DNA of 64,000 bases from Paenibacillus protaetiae (GTDB taxonomy: Bacteria; Bacillota; Bacilli; Paenibacillales; Paenibacillaceae), in contig NZ_CP035492.1 in NCBI RefSeq assembly GCF_004135365.1, positions 2,402,001-2,466,000 on the forward strand, written 5' to 3'. The position numbers and the translations under genes are program-made. A model generated the notes under the pieces. It was not told where the DNA came from. It made no database searches and saw only the letters and a program-made list of their open reading frames with translations. Positions 53,330 through 62,867 of the stretch are shown in pieces (within the stretch, counting starts at the first letter, position 1; each line of letters opens with the position of its first letter).

Positions 53330-55490
53330 GCGGGGCGGCGGCGCGCCAAAAACATTTGCCCTGCAGCTGCTGCTGACCCTGCTTGCCAGCTCTCTCGCGC
53401 CGCTGCTTCTCTTGTCCGTATTTGGCGGCCAGACGATTCGCAGCCAGCTTCAACGTTCCAGCGATATGAGCGTAGAACATGCGGAAAGCAATTATATTAA
53501 CCTGTACCAGCAAAACATTGAAAAGCAGGTTCAAAGTATTGATTACGAGCTTCGCAAAGTGGAGAACGCCGTTCTTGTCGCCAAGGCTATGGCCGAAGCT
53601 GTTTTTTCCATCCATAACCATACCGCTGTCGAACCCGTTGCTTTACAGTATGACCCTTTCAAACGAACTTTTTTGGATACCGGACCCGACGAGCAGGGCA
53701 AAATCAGCATCCGCTCCGACACCGCTGCCGCCAAGCCGCCGCCGGAGCTCATTTACGATTTGACGAAGAGCCGGGCTTTATTCCCCCTGTTCCAATCAGA
53801 AACGGCCCGCAACCCTAACATCGTTTCGATGTACTACATTCATCCGCAATCCGGTTCTTATCACTTTCCCGTATATGACGGGCCGCCCGATCCGGTTCAG
53901 CGGAAAATAAACAAGCTGACGACCTATTCCTTTTATACCGACGCGCTGCTTGTTCCGCCTGAAGCCAATCAGGTCGTATGGACCAAGCCGTATTTCGACA
54001 TTACCCCAAGAGGCTGGATGTTTACAGCTACAACGCCGGTGTATGACGAGAACAAAACACTGAAAGGCGTGGTAGCGGCGGATGTTACGATTACCAATTT
54101 TATCGGGAATGTGGTGGATATTAACTTCAACGGGCAAGATGGCTATGCGCTGCTTCTTGACACCGGCTACAACCTGATCGCAGCCCAGCAGCATGGAATC
54201 GCACAAATCAATCAAATGAATTTATCCGCCGTATTCGGGAACGCCGGCGCCAGCCGCTCTTTAAACTACCGCAGGCTGGAGCTGAACGGGGAGCAAAAGG
54301 CCGTCTTCAGCCGAAGCATCTCCTCGACCCAGTGGACGCTCGGGTATGTCATATCCGAAAAAAAACTGCTTGAACCGGTGAATGCGGCAACCCGGGAGCT
54401 TAGCAGGCAAACTGAAAGGAAGCTGGTCGTCCAGCTTGCGTGGCTCAGTGCACTCGCAGTCTTTTTAAGTATCGGCCTTGCTTTTTTTCTGCGGAAACGG
54501 ATTACGAAACCTGTAGATGCACTTTCGGACGCCTTTGCCAGGATGGGGGAAGGGAAGCTGACAGCCAAACCAAGCGATACGCATGTGATGGAATTTGACC
54601 GGCTGCTCGATTCCTTCAGCCAAATGGCGAATAAAATCCGCGAATTAATGGAGCAGCAGTCCCGCTTAAATGCGGAGCTGGAGTGGAAGGTGCAGCAGCG
54701 GACGATAGAGCTGCGAGAGATGAATGCGGAGCTGGAACTGCGGGTGAACGAGCTGCTGCGGCTCGAGCAGTGGCGCAAAGAGCTGTTCATGAACATCTCG
54801 CATGATTTGAAGACGCCGATTACCTTGATTCAAGGTTATATTGAAGCGATTAGCGACGGCACGATACCCGAGCAGCAAACCGGCATCTTTTTGCAGCGCA
54901 TTTATGACGGCATCCAGGCGATTACCGTTTTTGCCCGTAATTTAAATGAACTGAGCTTGCTGGAGTCGCGGCAAATCTATGCGGATATGGCTCCTTTGCG
55001 CGCCGGCGGCTTGTTTCAGGCGACAGCTGTAAAATGGGCGCCTTATATGGAACTGGAGAATCGCCCGTTTCATATCGAAGAGATGGCTGAAGACAACTTT
55101 ATCGTTGGCGACGCCCATCTGCTGGGCCGGCTGTTGGACAATTTAATCGAAAATGCGCTGAAATATACGGCGGCGCAGCTGCCCGTCACTTTCCGGAGCG
55201 AACGGTCAGGCGATATGATACTGTTCAGCGTCATAGACTCCGGCCCCGGCATCCCGCAGGAGGCTGTGCCTTATGTGTTTACCTCCTTTTACCGGGTAGA
55301 TAAATCCCGCAACAGCAACACTCCCGGCAGCGGGCTTGGGCTCGCCATCGCCAAAGAAATTGCCGGCATGCATGGCGGCAGCATCAGCCTGCAGGTGCGC
55401 GAGAATGCCGGTTGCTGCTTTACGCTGGCGCTTCCGTTAATGAAAGAGCCGGAAGCGCTTATCCGGCCGGAGCTGCCGCCAGCGCAATAG
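53307..55490 (+). CDS. Sensor histidine kinase with extracellular Cache domain
   Basis: 727 residues. First membrane helix (FALQLLLTLLASSLAPLLLLS), an extracellular dCache-like domain (about 45-370), second helix (VQLAWLSALAVFLSIGLAFFL), HAMP (about 395-445), a coiled coil, HisKA with MNISHDLKTPITLIQGY, and a HATPase with VIDSGPGIPQE and GSGLGLAIAKEI. It pairs with the upstream regulator. The signal is unknown, possibly a small molecule bound by the Cache domain. No target gene is obvious; the copper amine oxidase gene downstream is convergent. Confidence 0.95.
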   Translation: MKPFVRFRRGGGAPKTFALQLLLTLLASSLAPLLLLSVFGGQTIRSQLQRSSDMSVEHAESNYINLYQQNIEKQVQSIDYELRKVENAVLVAKAMAEAVFSIHNHTAVEPVALQYDPFKRTFLDTGPDEQGKISIRSDTAAAKPPPELIYDLTKSRALFPLFQSETARNPNIVSMYYIHPQSGSYHFPVYDGPPDPVQRKINKLTTYSFYTDALLVPPEANQVVWTKPYFDITPRGWMFTATTPVYDENKTLKGVVAADVTITNFIGNVVDINFNGQDGYALLLDTGYNLIAAQQHGIAQINQMNLSAVFGNAGASRSLNYRRLELNGEQKAVFSRSISSTQWTLGYVISEKKLLEPVNAATRELSRQTERKLVVQLAWLSALAVFLSIGLAFFLRKRITKPVDALSDAFARMGEGKLTAKPSDTHVMEFDRLLDSFSQMANKIRELMEQQSRLNAELEWKVQQRTIELREMNAELELRVNELLRLEQWRKELFMNISHDLKTPITLIQGYIEAISDGTIPEQQTGIFLQRIYDGIQAITVFARNLNELSLLESRQIYADMAPLRAGGLFQATAVKWAPYMELENRPFHIEEMAEDNFIVGDAHLLGRLLDNLIENALKYTAAQLPVTFRSERSGDMILFSVIDSGPGIPQEAVPYVFTSFYRVDKSRNSNTPGSGLGLAIAKEIAGMHGGSISLQVRENAGCCFTLALPLMKEPEALIRPELPPAQ

Positions 55491-55527
55491 CTTGCAGCCC
55501 GCCCGGCGGGATAAGCAGCTGCAAACA

Positions 55528-55572
55528 ATAAACAGCCTCCAAGCGCTTTTTCAAGCGCCGGGAGGCTGTTTG
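55528..55572. terminator. Bidirectional terminator between kinase and amine oxidase
   Basis: Stem AACAGCCTCCaaGCGCTT / AAGCGCcgGGAGGCTGTT, T-run on both sides weak (TTT, TTTATTG). Lies between convergent genes. Confidence 0.75.
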
Positions 55573-55626
55573 CCGCTTCAAGGAGGCATTCGTTTATTTC
55601 TCTCTAAGCCGCCTTGCAATGCGCAT

Positions 55627-57633
55627 TTAAGATGCCGGTTTGTTCAAATCCAGCGTAGGAGTCTCATTAAAAAAGTTCCACGGCTTGATCATCGCCGTTA
55701 CCCATTCGGTTGGCATAATCGGGAACTCCTCCGCCCGCATGACATGGGTTGTGCCGGTCGTCAGCCATACGACGGTGTCCGTATTTTCGATGGAACGGTT
55801 TTGCTGCGTCCATAAACCAAGGCCAGTGTCTTTATTATGCGCAGTATATTTGCCTTCGGAATATTGTTCGTCTTTTTTATACGGCGTTACCCAAATATGA
55901 TCTTTAATAAATTCAGCCCGCTTCAGCACGTAATCGGTTTTCGTGAACAGCGGCTCTTCCATAAACGGATGGGTGCCGCCTGCGTACGGAATGACCTGGT
56001 AGCCGGTTGCATAACCTTGTTTATTTTCCGTCCCTTTGCTTGTAATCAGCACAATTTTGTCCGGGTCGAACTTCTGGATCGCGTCCTGTTCTTTTTTATA
56101 CGTTTTTTGGAGCATCAGCATTTCACTCCGCGCAAACTCCGGATTTTGCACACTTTCCGCTTTCGGCATAATTTCGCCGACCGAATTCGTCTCGCCGTCG
56201 ATATCGAGGTCAAGCCGGAAGTTGAAAATATGCTGATGCGTCGGTGCCACGATGTTGGCGTCTACCAGCGTGCCGTTGCGCGTATCTGTTGCAGCCGTCT
56301 TGTCGTGCATCGTTTTGGTATCTACGGCTTTCACTTGCGCAAGGCCGGTTGCGCCAACCATCAGCTTGATTGAGCCGTTTTGGAGGAATACCCAATCCAG
56401 CACGTAATCGTAGTTGCCGATCGTTGCGATCGAGCGGAAAACAAGCTCGCGGCGTTCGCGCGCTTCACCATTGTGCGACCATTCCGGGTCGGCGTACCGT
56501 TCAAATACAGCAAATGCATTTTTGATTACACTCGCTTTCCCTTCCGTGTCATTAACTGCGGCATCGAACAGCGTCGCATTTTTCGGCACATCGGAGCCGA
56601 TGTTAAGCGAACGCGTGGACATTCCAACGCCGTATTCGCCGGCATCCATAAAAATTTTGTACAGCCAGGCCGGATCCGGATCGCCGTAAGGCACCATCAT
56701 GCCGCCCAAGTACCCTTCATACATAATTTTACGTTTATTGCCGCCGTCATCGTACGTAACCGTCGATACAATCGGGCCTACGCGCGGATCAAGGCGGAAG
56801 TGGAAGTTCCAGTTCTGCCAATCCACCATATTGCCCTTTACATTAAAGCTGGCGCCTTGCGGCTGGGAAATAATAAGCGGCTTCAGCTCATCCGTCCGTT
56901 TGGATTTGACGACCTTCGTGTAATCGTTAGGATCCGTTGGCACCGGCGGATTGGCGTAATCGTAAATTTTAAGCACTTTCTTGGCATTCAAGTCGACCAG
57001 GAACGCGAGTCCGTCCATCGGATGGGCGAAAGAATTCGCGGCGTTCTTGATGGCCGGCTTTGGCACAGACATGGCAAGGCGGGAACCCGGAGGCGTCAGT
57101 TCGGGGCCGTAATCGCCAAGCGGGCCGTCGCTGAACCGGATCTGGCTCAGATCGGTCAAGCCATGCTTTTTCAGCGCGGCGACGGCATTTGGGTCTTTTT
57201 TAACAATATCGCCGGTTTGCCCGAATTCGGTATATAGCGGCCAGCCAACCGTCACCGCTTTCCAATCGGCTAATGTTCCTTTGTCCAAATCAACAATTCC
57301 CTCATACGGCTTGTCGTTTAAAACTGCGGTAAAAGTGGCTTTTCTCGGCAAATGTTTGCCGTCACCCGAAAATTCCCAATTCCAGACCGCCGCCTTGTCC
57401 GGCTCTTCCAGCTTCAGCTCGGCAAAATAAAGGCTCGAGCCTTTCGCCTTTTTCACAATTTGCGCAGCCTTCTCCATTTCACCCGGCGTCAGCGGATTTA
57501 ACGGGTGGTACACGATAGCTGCAACTTCCGCCGCGCTCAGCTTGTTTACGCCCAACGCGCCGTAACCGATGCCGGTCGAGCCCACAATAAGCGCCGCCGC
57601 AACTAACGGAACAATAATTTTTTTCTTGTTCAT
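55627..57633 (-). CDS. Copper-containing primary amine oxidase
   Basis: 668 residues with a signal peptide (IIVPLVAAALIVGSTGIGYG). The topaquinone precursor Tyr is in ATIGNYDYVLDW, and the copper ligands include HQHIFNFRLDLDIDGETNS (HxH) and a third His near GGTHPFMEEPL. All motifs needed for activity appear to be present. It oxidises primary amines to aldehydes with H2O2 release outside the cell. ATG with GGAGGGAGAAC upstream. Single-gene unit between a convergent kinase gene and the next minus-strand gene. Confidence 0.95.
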   Translation of the reverse strand: MNKKKIIVPLVAAALIVGSTGIGYGALGVNKLSAAEVAAIVYHPLNPLTPGEMEKAAQIVKKAKGSSLYFAELKLEEPDKAAVWNWEFSGDGKHLPRKATFTAVLNDKPYEGIVDLDKGTLADWKAVTVGWPLYTEFGQTGDIVKKDPNAVAALKKHGLTDLSQIRFSDGPLGDYGPELTPPGSRLAMSVPKPAIKNAANSFAHPMDGLAFLVDLNAKKVLKIYDYANPPVPTDPNDYTKVVKSKRTDELKPLIISQPQGASFNVKGNMVDWQNWNFHFRLDPRVGPIVSTVTYDDGGNKRKIMYEGYLGGMMVPYGDPDPAWLYKIFMDAGEYGVGMSTRSLNIGSDVPKNATLFDAAVNDTEGKASVIKNAFAVFERYADPEWSHNGEARERRELVFRSIATIGNYDYVLDWVFLQNGSIKLMVGATGLAQVKAVDTKTMHDKTAATDTRNGTLVDANIVAPTHQHIFNFRLDLDIDGETNSVGEIMPKAESVQNPEFARSEMLMLQKTYKKEQDAIQKFDPDKIVLITSKGTENKQGYATGYQVIPYAGGTHPFMEEPLFTKTDYVLKRAEFIKDHIWVTPYKKDEQYSEGKYTAHNKDTGLGLWTQQNRSIENTDTVVWLTTGTTHVMRAEEFPIMPTEWVTAMIKPWNFFNETPTLDLNKPAS

Positions 57634-57819
57634 GTTCTCCCTCCATTACCTGTTAATGTTTAGAAGCTTTATGTTAGAAATTGTAACGCAAGGAGGTAAA
57701 ATCGGAGGGAGATGAAAGTAAAATCCAGCTGCAGGTTTGCAAAAGATTGGTTATGGCCGGAAATAATGGCGGCTTGGCGCGCCCGATCGGCTCACTTGCC
57801 GGAACCGGACGATACAAAC

Positions 57820-57854
57820 AATAAGCCTCTATCCTAAAACGGAAAGAGGCTTCA
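57820..57854 (-). terminator. Terminator after the HIHP-motif gene
   Basis: Arms AAGCCTCT / AGAGGCTT around a loop of about 14 bases, then TTATTG on the minus strand. Short stem. Confidence 0.55.
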
Positions 57855-57867
57855 CTTATGTCCTTAT

Positions 57868-58743
57868 TTATTTCACTTGAACGGTAAAAGGGACTACTAT
57901 CACTTGCCCTTCCCGCTGGAACTGCCCCCACATTTGATAGAGGCCGCTGCGCGGAAAGCTGACGCCAAATACTGCCTGCGGACCGGAGGAAGCCCAGTTA
58001 AGCGGATGAATATGCAAATAGTCGTTTAAACCTTCGTCTACCGCAACGACATGGCCAATCGCTCCCAAATAAAGCTCCATATCCCTCAACGGCTCCCCCG
58101 ACCTGGCATCTGTAAATGTATAAGTCAGCGTTAACGCCTGCCTGGCCTCCAATTCCTGGTCAAATGCCGCTTCCACATGTATACCGTTTATGTCCGCCGA
58201 TCGTTCCGGGCTTGCGGCGAGACGCCCAGGCGGCAAGCTTTGTCCGGCTACAGCAACGCTTGACATCCGCGTCAGCTCATTCATGCCGGAAGGTTGAAAA
58301 TCGGCATACAGCCGGTATTCGCCGCCGGTATTAAACTGGACAGGCAGTTCATACTTTCCGCCTCCCTTATATTCGGGATGGATATGCTGAAACTGCTGCA
58401 AATCAGCGCTGACGATAACAAGATGGATCAGCTTTTCGTTTACTATATCGAATTGCTCCACCGCATTGCCGCCTTTGTCCTTAACGGACATGACAAGCCT
58501 CGACTGCTCTCCCGCCCGGGGCTTGCCGTCCGGCCATTCAAATGCCATCGTAACCCCTTGTTCCGCTGCCGTTTCCATGCCCGGCCCGGAATGGCGGTGT
58601 GCAAGGCTCATTGCAAACGGATCGAGATAAGGATCTGCCAGATCGCCGGACGCTTTCGATTTGCCCGCTCCTTGCAGCACATTCGTTAATGCAAAACCGA
58701 TGATGAGCGCCCCGCCCAACATAACCCATTTCATAGATTTCAA
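57868..58743 (-). CDS. Membrane-anchored exported protein with two HIHP motifs (FixH/YtkA-like)
   Basis: 291 residues from a TTG start with GGAGGGG 6 bases upstream; an ATG three codons on is worse placed. One N-terminal membrane helix (WVMLGGALIIGFALTNVL), then an exported part with two beta-sandwich-like halves, each holding a His-X-His-Pro site: FQHIHPEYKGG (about residue 117) and DYLHIHPLNWASS (about 243), each preceded by a HLVIV / GHVVAV strand. Such motifs could bind copper. The relation to FixH/YtkA-like domains is a guess from the fold-like pattern. The amine oxidase gene is downstream on the same strand. Confidence 0.7.
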   Translation of the reverse strand: MKSMKWVMLGGALIIGFALTNVLQGAGKSKASGDLADPYLDPFAMSLAHRHSGPGMETAAEQGVTMAFEWPDGKPRAGEQSRLVMSVKDKGGNAVEQFDIVNEKLIHLVIVSADLQQFQHIHPEYKGGGKYELPVQFNTGGEYRLYADFQPSGMNELTRMSSVAVAGQSLPPGRLAASPERSADINGIHVEAAFDQELEARQALTLTYTFTDARSGEPLRDMELYLGAIGHVVAVDEGLNDYLHIHPLNWASSGPQAVFGVSFPRSGLYQMWGQFQREGQVIVVPFTVQVK

Positions 58744-58855
58744 CGGCCACCCCTCCTTTTGCTATCCATTGTAGCGTTGTCCGGTAAAGGCTCCCCCGCA
58801 GCAAGGTAAAATTCCGGTAAAATGACTGGACGGATCGTAAAACTCACCTATACTA

Positions 58856-58893
58856 GACAAAAATCCGGCACGCAAATCGCGGCCGGACTTTCT
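58856..58893 (-). terminator. Terminator after the second TetR gene
   Basis: Stem AAGTCCGGC / GCCGGATTT with loop of about 15 bases and five T on the minus strand. Confidence 0.65.
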
Positions 58894-58914
58894 ATTTAAT
58901 ATGAAAGAAAAAAT

Positions 58915-59499
58915 TCAGTTTAGCGGCTTTTCGCCCAGTTCGAACAGCTTCTGGTTGGTCAACAGCCGCAAATAATCGTCAATCTGCGCGGCGGATTCCC
59001 GGCGCCCGTTCTCGATCCACCAGGCGGCCAAAGCGATTCTCGCCCCGGAGTAGAAGGCCGCGATAATATCCAGCGGGAGAGGGAATTTAACGCCCTCGCT
59101 CTCCATCTCCTTCAGGTCTTTCTTGATGCCTTCCAGGCCGTGCTTATACATAAGCTGGGAGACTACTCCGTTCGATTCGCATGACATTAGAGAAATCAGA
59201 TTGTTATCGTTAATAATGGCTTCCGTCGTTTGAATCGGATAAAGCAATCGTTCCCGGGCCGTTTTTTGGCCAAACAAGTTTTCAATCTCGGTTAACCCAT
59301 ATTGGAGAAGATGGTCTTTATCCTCGAAATGATTGTAAAAAGTCGTTCGATGAATCATCGCCTTGTCGCAAATTTCCTGGACCGTTATCGACTCATAAGC
59401 ATGATCCTTTAACAATGCAAGCAAAGCTTCCCATAAAAGCTTATGCGTACGCCGCACCCTCATATCCGTTGAGGCGGCTGATACCTTTTTTTTCGACAT
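58915..59499 (-). CDS. TetR-family regulator of the adjacent MFS gene
   Basis: 194 residues; ATG with AAAGGGAG upstream. N-terminal HTH: LLWEALLALLKDHAYESITVQEI and IHRTTFYNHFEDKDHLL; C-terminal helical ligand-binding domain of the TetR_C type. It is divergent from the MFS transporter gene, with paired TACA-N2-TGTA operators in the 149-base gap. It is the likely repressor of efflux; the inducer is unknown. Confidence 0.93.
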   Translation of the reverse strand: MSKKKVSAASTDMRVRRTHKLLWEALLALLKDHAYESITVQEICDKAMIHRTTFYNHFEDKDHLLQYGLTEIENLFGQKTARERLLYPIQTTEAIINDNNLISLMSCESNGVVSQLMYKHGLEGIKKDLKEMESEGVKFPLPLDIIAAFYSGARIALAAWWIENGRRESAAQIDDYLRLLTNQKLFELGEKPLN

Positions 59500-59570
59500 T
59501 TTCTCCCTTTCTGTGGAATACTCTACAACTTCGTATATTTTGGCTCTTGAGTTGAGGACGTACTACCTAG

Positions 59571-59614
59571 TATATTAGACACTATACATTTGTAGAGATA
59601 AACATACAACTGTA
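59571..59614 (+). promoter_or_regulatory. Promoter and paired TetR operator candidates for the MFS gene
   Basis: -10 TATATT at 59571-59576, with a TTGAGT -35 18 bases upstream. Then TACA-TT-TGTA (59585-59594) and TACA-AC-TGTA (59605-59614), each followed by GA, centres exactly 20 bases apart. They cover the predicted start point. Confidence 0.55.
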
Positions 59615-59648
59615 GAAAAAATACAGAGAGGGAGAGATAACTCAACAT

Positions 59649-61130
59649 ATGGATGCTTCAGCTACAACTACTAACAGCGGCTTAGGAATTGATCTTAGCA
59701 AGATCAAACGCGGCCCTATTGTCGTCGCGCTTATTATTGGAGCTTTTGTCTCTATTCTTAATGAAACGCTGCTCGGGAACGCGCTTCCCGATCTCATGAA
59801 ACAATTTTCGGTGTCTGCATCTACGATTCAGTGGCTGACGACCGCGTATATGCTCGTGATCGGCGTGCTTGTTCCCGTAACGGCTATTTTACAGCAGTGG
59901 TTCTCGACCCGCCAAATGTTTCTAACAGCTATGACATTATTCCTGATTGGCAGTATCGTATCCGCAGTCGCGCCTGAATTCGGCGTCCTGCTGGTCGGAC
60001 GAATTATTCAAGCTTCCGGTACCGGCCTGATGCTTCCGGTTATGATGAACACGATTCTCGTCATTTTTCCGCCGGAGAAGCGGGGCGGCGCTATGGGACT
60101 CATCGGCTTAGTCATCATGTTCGCACCGGCCATCGGCCCAACCATCTCCGGCTTGATCATGGACTCCTTGACCTGGCGCTGGCTGTTCTACCTTGTAATT
60201 CCGCTTGCCGCTTTCTCGGTCGCTTTCGCGGCTGCATTTTTGCAAAATGTATCGGAAGTTACGAAACCAAAGGTGGACGTGCTGTCCATCCTGCTGTCGA
60301 CCATCGGCTTCGGCGGCATTGTGTACGGCTTCAGCAAATCGGGTGAAATCGGCTGGTCCGATCCTGAAGTGTATTGGATGATTATCGCAGGCTGCGTCGG
60401 CCTCTTGCTGTTCATCTGGCGCCAGCTGGTCGTCAAGTCTCCGGTGATGGATCTGCGCGCATTTAAGTACCCGATGTTTTCGCTCGTCGCCGTGCTTATG
60501 CTGGTCTTGATGATGACGCTGTTCTCCACAATGACCATGCTCCCGATGCTGCTCCAGGGCGCATTGTTCATGACCGCATTCAAATCGGGAATAACGATGC
60601 TTCCGGGCGGCGTAGTGAACGGGATTATGGCGCCGGTCTCAGGCAAGCTGTTCGACAAGTTTGGCCCTCGGGTGCTCGTCATCCCTGGCTTAGTCATTAC
60701 GGCTTTGTCGGTATTTCTGTTTACGACGCTGGATGAGGCGTCCAGCACGGGTTATGTCATCTTTATTCATATCGTAATGATGATCGGGCTCTCGATGGTT
60801 ATGATGCCTGCGCAGACGACAGGCCTGAACCAGCTTCCGCGTCACTTGTACCCGCACGGTACGGCGATTCTGAATACGCTGCAGCAGGTTTCCGGCGCCA
60901 TCGGCACGGCGCTTTTCATCAGCATCATGTCGAACGGGCAAAAAGATTATTTGAAAACATCCAGCGATCCTGCGGCTCCGCTGGAGCAAGCGAAAGCCCT
61001 TGTATCCGGGGTCAACAGCGCTTTCTGGGTCGGCCTTATCATCAGCATCATCGCTCTTGCGGTCGGCCTCTTCATTCGCAGAACAAAAGCGCCTGAAGGC
61101 GAACATGCCGGCGGCGGTATGGGGCATTAA
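59649..61130 (+). CDS. MFS drug-efflux transporter (DHA2, 14-TMS type)
   Basis: 493 residues with about 14 membrane helices. Motif ALPDLMKQFSVSASTIQWLTTAYMLVIGVLVP in the first third and the motif C-type GLVIMFAPAIGPTISGLIMDS mark the DHA2 family (EmrB/LmrB-like). It should export hydrophobic drugs with proton antiport. The His/Gly-rich tail GEHAGGGMGH is unusual but short. ATG with GAGAGGGAGAG about 11 bases upstream. Controlled probably by the divergent TetR. Confidence 0.94.
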   Translation: MDASATTTNSGLGIDLSKIKRGPIVVALIIGAFVSILNETLLGNALPDLMKQFSVSASTIQWLTTAYMLVIGVLVPVTAILQQWFSTRQMFLTAMTLFLIGSIVSAVAPEFGVLLVGRIIQASGTGLMLPVMMNTILVIFPPEKRGGAMGLIGLVIMFAPAIGPTISGLIMDSLTWRWLFYLVIPLAAFSVAFAAAFLQNVSEVTKPKVDVLSILLSTIGFGGIVYGFSKSGEIGWSDPEVYWMIIAGCVGLLLFIWRQLVVKSPVMDLRAFKYPMFSLVAVLMLVLMMTLFSTMTMLPMLLQGALFMTAFKSGITMLPGGVVNGIMAPVSGKLFDKFGPRVLVIPGLVITALSVFLFTTLDEASSTGYVIFIHIVMMIGLSMVMMPAQTTGLNQLPRHLYPHGTAILNTLQQVSGAIGTALFISIMSNGQKDYLKTSSDPAAPLEQAKALVSGVNSAFWVGLIISIIALAVGLFIRRTKAPEGEHAGGGMGH

Positions 61131-61138
61131 ATACAAGA

Positions 61139-61187
61139 AAAGGGTTATCCCGCAAGCTACGGCTTCGGGACAACCCTTTTTTTTTGC
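61139..61187 (+). terminator. Terminator after the MFS gene
   Basis: Stem AAGGGTTaTCCCG / CGGGAcAACCCTT, then nine T. Confidence 0.9.
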
Positions 61188-61334
61188 GTGACAACTAATC
61201 CATTCTTTTTCATTCGACAAAAATAGAAGCGCTGTCCTCCTTTTGTTCCATTGACATGCCATGTAAGGAATCAGATAATAGGATTGAATTGAAACTATTG
61301 CCTTATTATCCCATTATTTGAAGGAGTGAAGCCT

Positions 61335-61940
61335 ATGTCGAAAAAGATTTTGTTTCTGACCGGCGATGCGGTGGAAGTGCTTGAAGTTTATTACCCGTAT
61401 TACCGTGTGCTGGAAGAAGGCTACGAGGCTGTCATCGCATCTCCGAAGCAAAAAACGCTTTATACCGTTGTGCATGATTTTATTGACGGATGGGATACAT
61501 ACACAGAAAAACCGGCGCATCAGCTCCAGTCTCACATCTCGTTTGTAGACGTTGACCCTGAAGATTATGCCGCCGTCATTATCCCCGGCGGCCGCGCGCC
61601 AGAATATATTCGTTCGGATGCCGAGCTGCCTCGCATCCTGAAGCATTTCATCGACGCGGATAAGCCAATCGGCGCCATTTGCCACGGCCCGCAAGTGTTC
61701 CTGTCGCTGCAGGATAAAAGCTATTTCCAAGGCAAAACATTAACCGCCTACAATGCATGCCGCCTTGAAGTGGAGCAGCTTGGCGCAAATTATGCCGATG
61801 AAACGCTGCATGTAGACGGCAAGCTGGTTTCCGGCCATGCATGGCCGGATCTCCCGGGCTTTATGCGCGAATTTCTGAAGCTCGTCCGCGAGGACAGCCG
61901 CGCTTCCGAAGAAGAAAACAACGAAGCTTATTCGGTATAA
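61335..61940 (+). CDS. DJ-1/PfpI-family protein
   Basis: 201 residues from the ATG at 61335 (AGGAG 8 bases upstream). Class I glutamine amidotransferase-like fold: KKILFLTGDAVEVLEVYYP, VIIPGGRAPEYIR, nucleophile Cys in GAICHGPQVFL, and VVSGHAWPDLPGFMREFL. Family members act as glyoxalase/deglycase, chaperone or peptidase; which applies cannot be told. Convergent with the phosphatase gene across a strong hairpin. Confidence 0.93.
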   Translation: MSKKILFLTGDAVEVLEVYYPYYRVLEEGYEAVIASPKQKTLYTVVHDFIDGWDTYTEKPAHQLQSHISFVDVDPEDYAAVIIPGGRAPEYIRSDAELPRILKHFIDADKPIGAICHGPQVFLSLQDKSYFQGKTLTAYNACRLEVEQLGANYADETLHVDGKLVSGHAWPDLPGFMREFLKLVREDSRASEEENNEAYSV

Positions 61941-61954
61941 CTCACATCGCTTGC

Positions 61955-62009
61955 TGAATAGGATAAAGGCCTGGACGCTTATGGTGCGTCCAGGCCTTTA
62001 TCCTATTCA
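61955..62009. terminator. Bidirectional terminator with 24-bp perfect stem
   Basis: Arms 61955-61978 and 61986-62009, TGAATAGGATAAAGGCCTGG.. and its complement, are fully paired over 24 bases with a 7-base loop. It lies between convergent genes. Confidence 0.85.
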
Positions 62010-62047
62010 ATTCCAAATGCCGTGCCGAAGTCCAGTAAAGCGTTCGC

Positions 62048-62839
62048 CTATTCCAGACAGCGGCTGCGGATCGACTCGATTTTGTCCTCGGTGAGTCCAA
62101 ATTCCTCTTCGAAATAAGCTTCCATCGTGCCGTATTTGCTTTCGATCGCACGGAATGCCGCTTCCAGAAACTCAGCGCTTGCACTCATCATCCGTGAGAA
62201 AATCGCCATATGCGCTTCGCTTACTTTGCCGGCCAGATGGCCCAGCATTTGCTCATGCATACCGGACAGCGTTTCGTTCGTAATCAGATAGTCTTCGATA
62301 ATAATGTCCCTCGGCACGCCAAGCAGCGACAAAATGATCGCGGAGCCGACGCCCGTACGGTCTTTGCCCGCGGCGCAATGATGGACTAGCCCCAACCGTT
62401 CCGGATCAGCGAGCAGCTCGATAAGCCGCTTGTAGGACGCGTTGCCGATCGCCATTTCGCCGTACAAGTTGTCCAGCTTGCCGTTATCGAACTGCTCCAG
62501 GAAGCTGTCGCTGAACAAATCTTCCGGCGAGCGGTACTGGTTGCCGGCAATGGCCGGAACGCGCACGTTCAGCACGCCTTCCATAACCGGGTCCGGCTTC
62601 ATCTCCGCTTCGTCGTCGCTCCGGTAGTCAAATATCGTCTTGATGTTCAGCGTCTTCATAAACGCGATGTCCTCTTCCGTCATGACCGACAAGTCATCGG
62701 CGCGGAACAAAATGCCGTATTTCACTTTGCGGCCGTCCGCCGCCGGATAACCGCCCATGTCGCGGAAGTTGCGCGGCCCTTCAAACGGGATAACCCGCTC
62801 TGCCGGATAAGTCGAGAAACGCTCCAATACTTGTGTCAT
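62048..62839 (-). CDS. Tyrosine-type protein phosphatase (Y_phosphatase3)
   Basis: 263 residues from the ATG at 62839 (GAAGGAGAATGGAAA upstream); the longer frame to 62917 overlaps phnC. N-terminal GPRNFRDMGGYPAADGRKVKYGILFRADDL, the general-acid FDYRSDDE, and the P-loop VHHCAAGKDRTGVGSA with catalytic Cys and Arg. Such enzymes cleave phosphotyrosine, phosphoserine or small phosphate esters. It directly follows phnC on the same strand, so a role in phosphonate/phosphite or phosphate use is an inference. Confidence 0.93.
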   Translation of the reverse strand: MTQVLERFSTYPAERVIPFEGPRNFRDMGGYPAADGRKVKYGILFRADDLSVMTEEDIAFMKTLNIKTIFDYRSDDEAEMKPDPVMEGVLNVRVPAIAGNQYRSPEDLFSDSFLEQFDNGKLDNLYGEMAIGNASYKRLIELLADPERLGLVHHCAAGKDRTGVGSAIILSLLGVPRDIIIEDYLITNETLSGMHEQMLGHLAGKVSEAHMAIFSRMMSASAEFLEAAFRAIESKYGTMEAYFEEEFGLTEDKIESIRSRCLE

Positions 62840-62867
62840 TTTCCATTCTCCTTCGTACGCTTTATTT

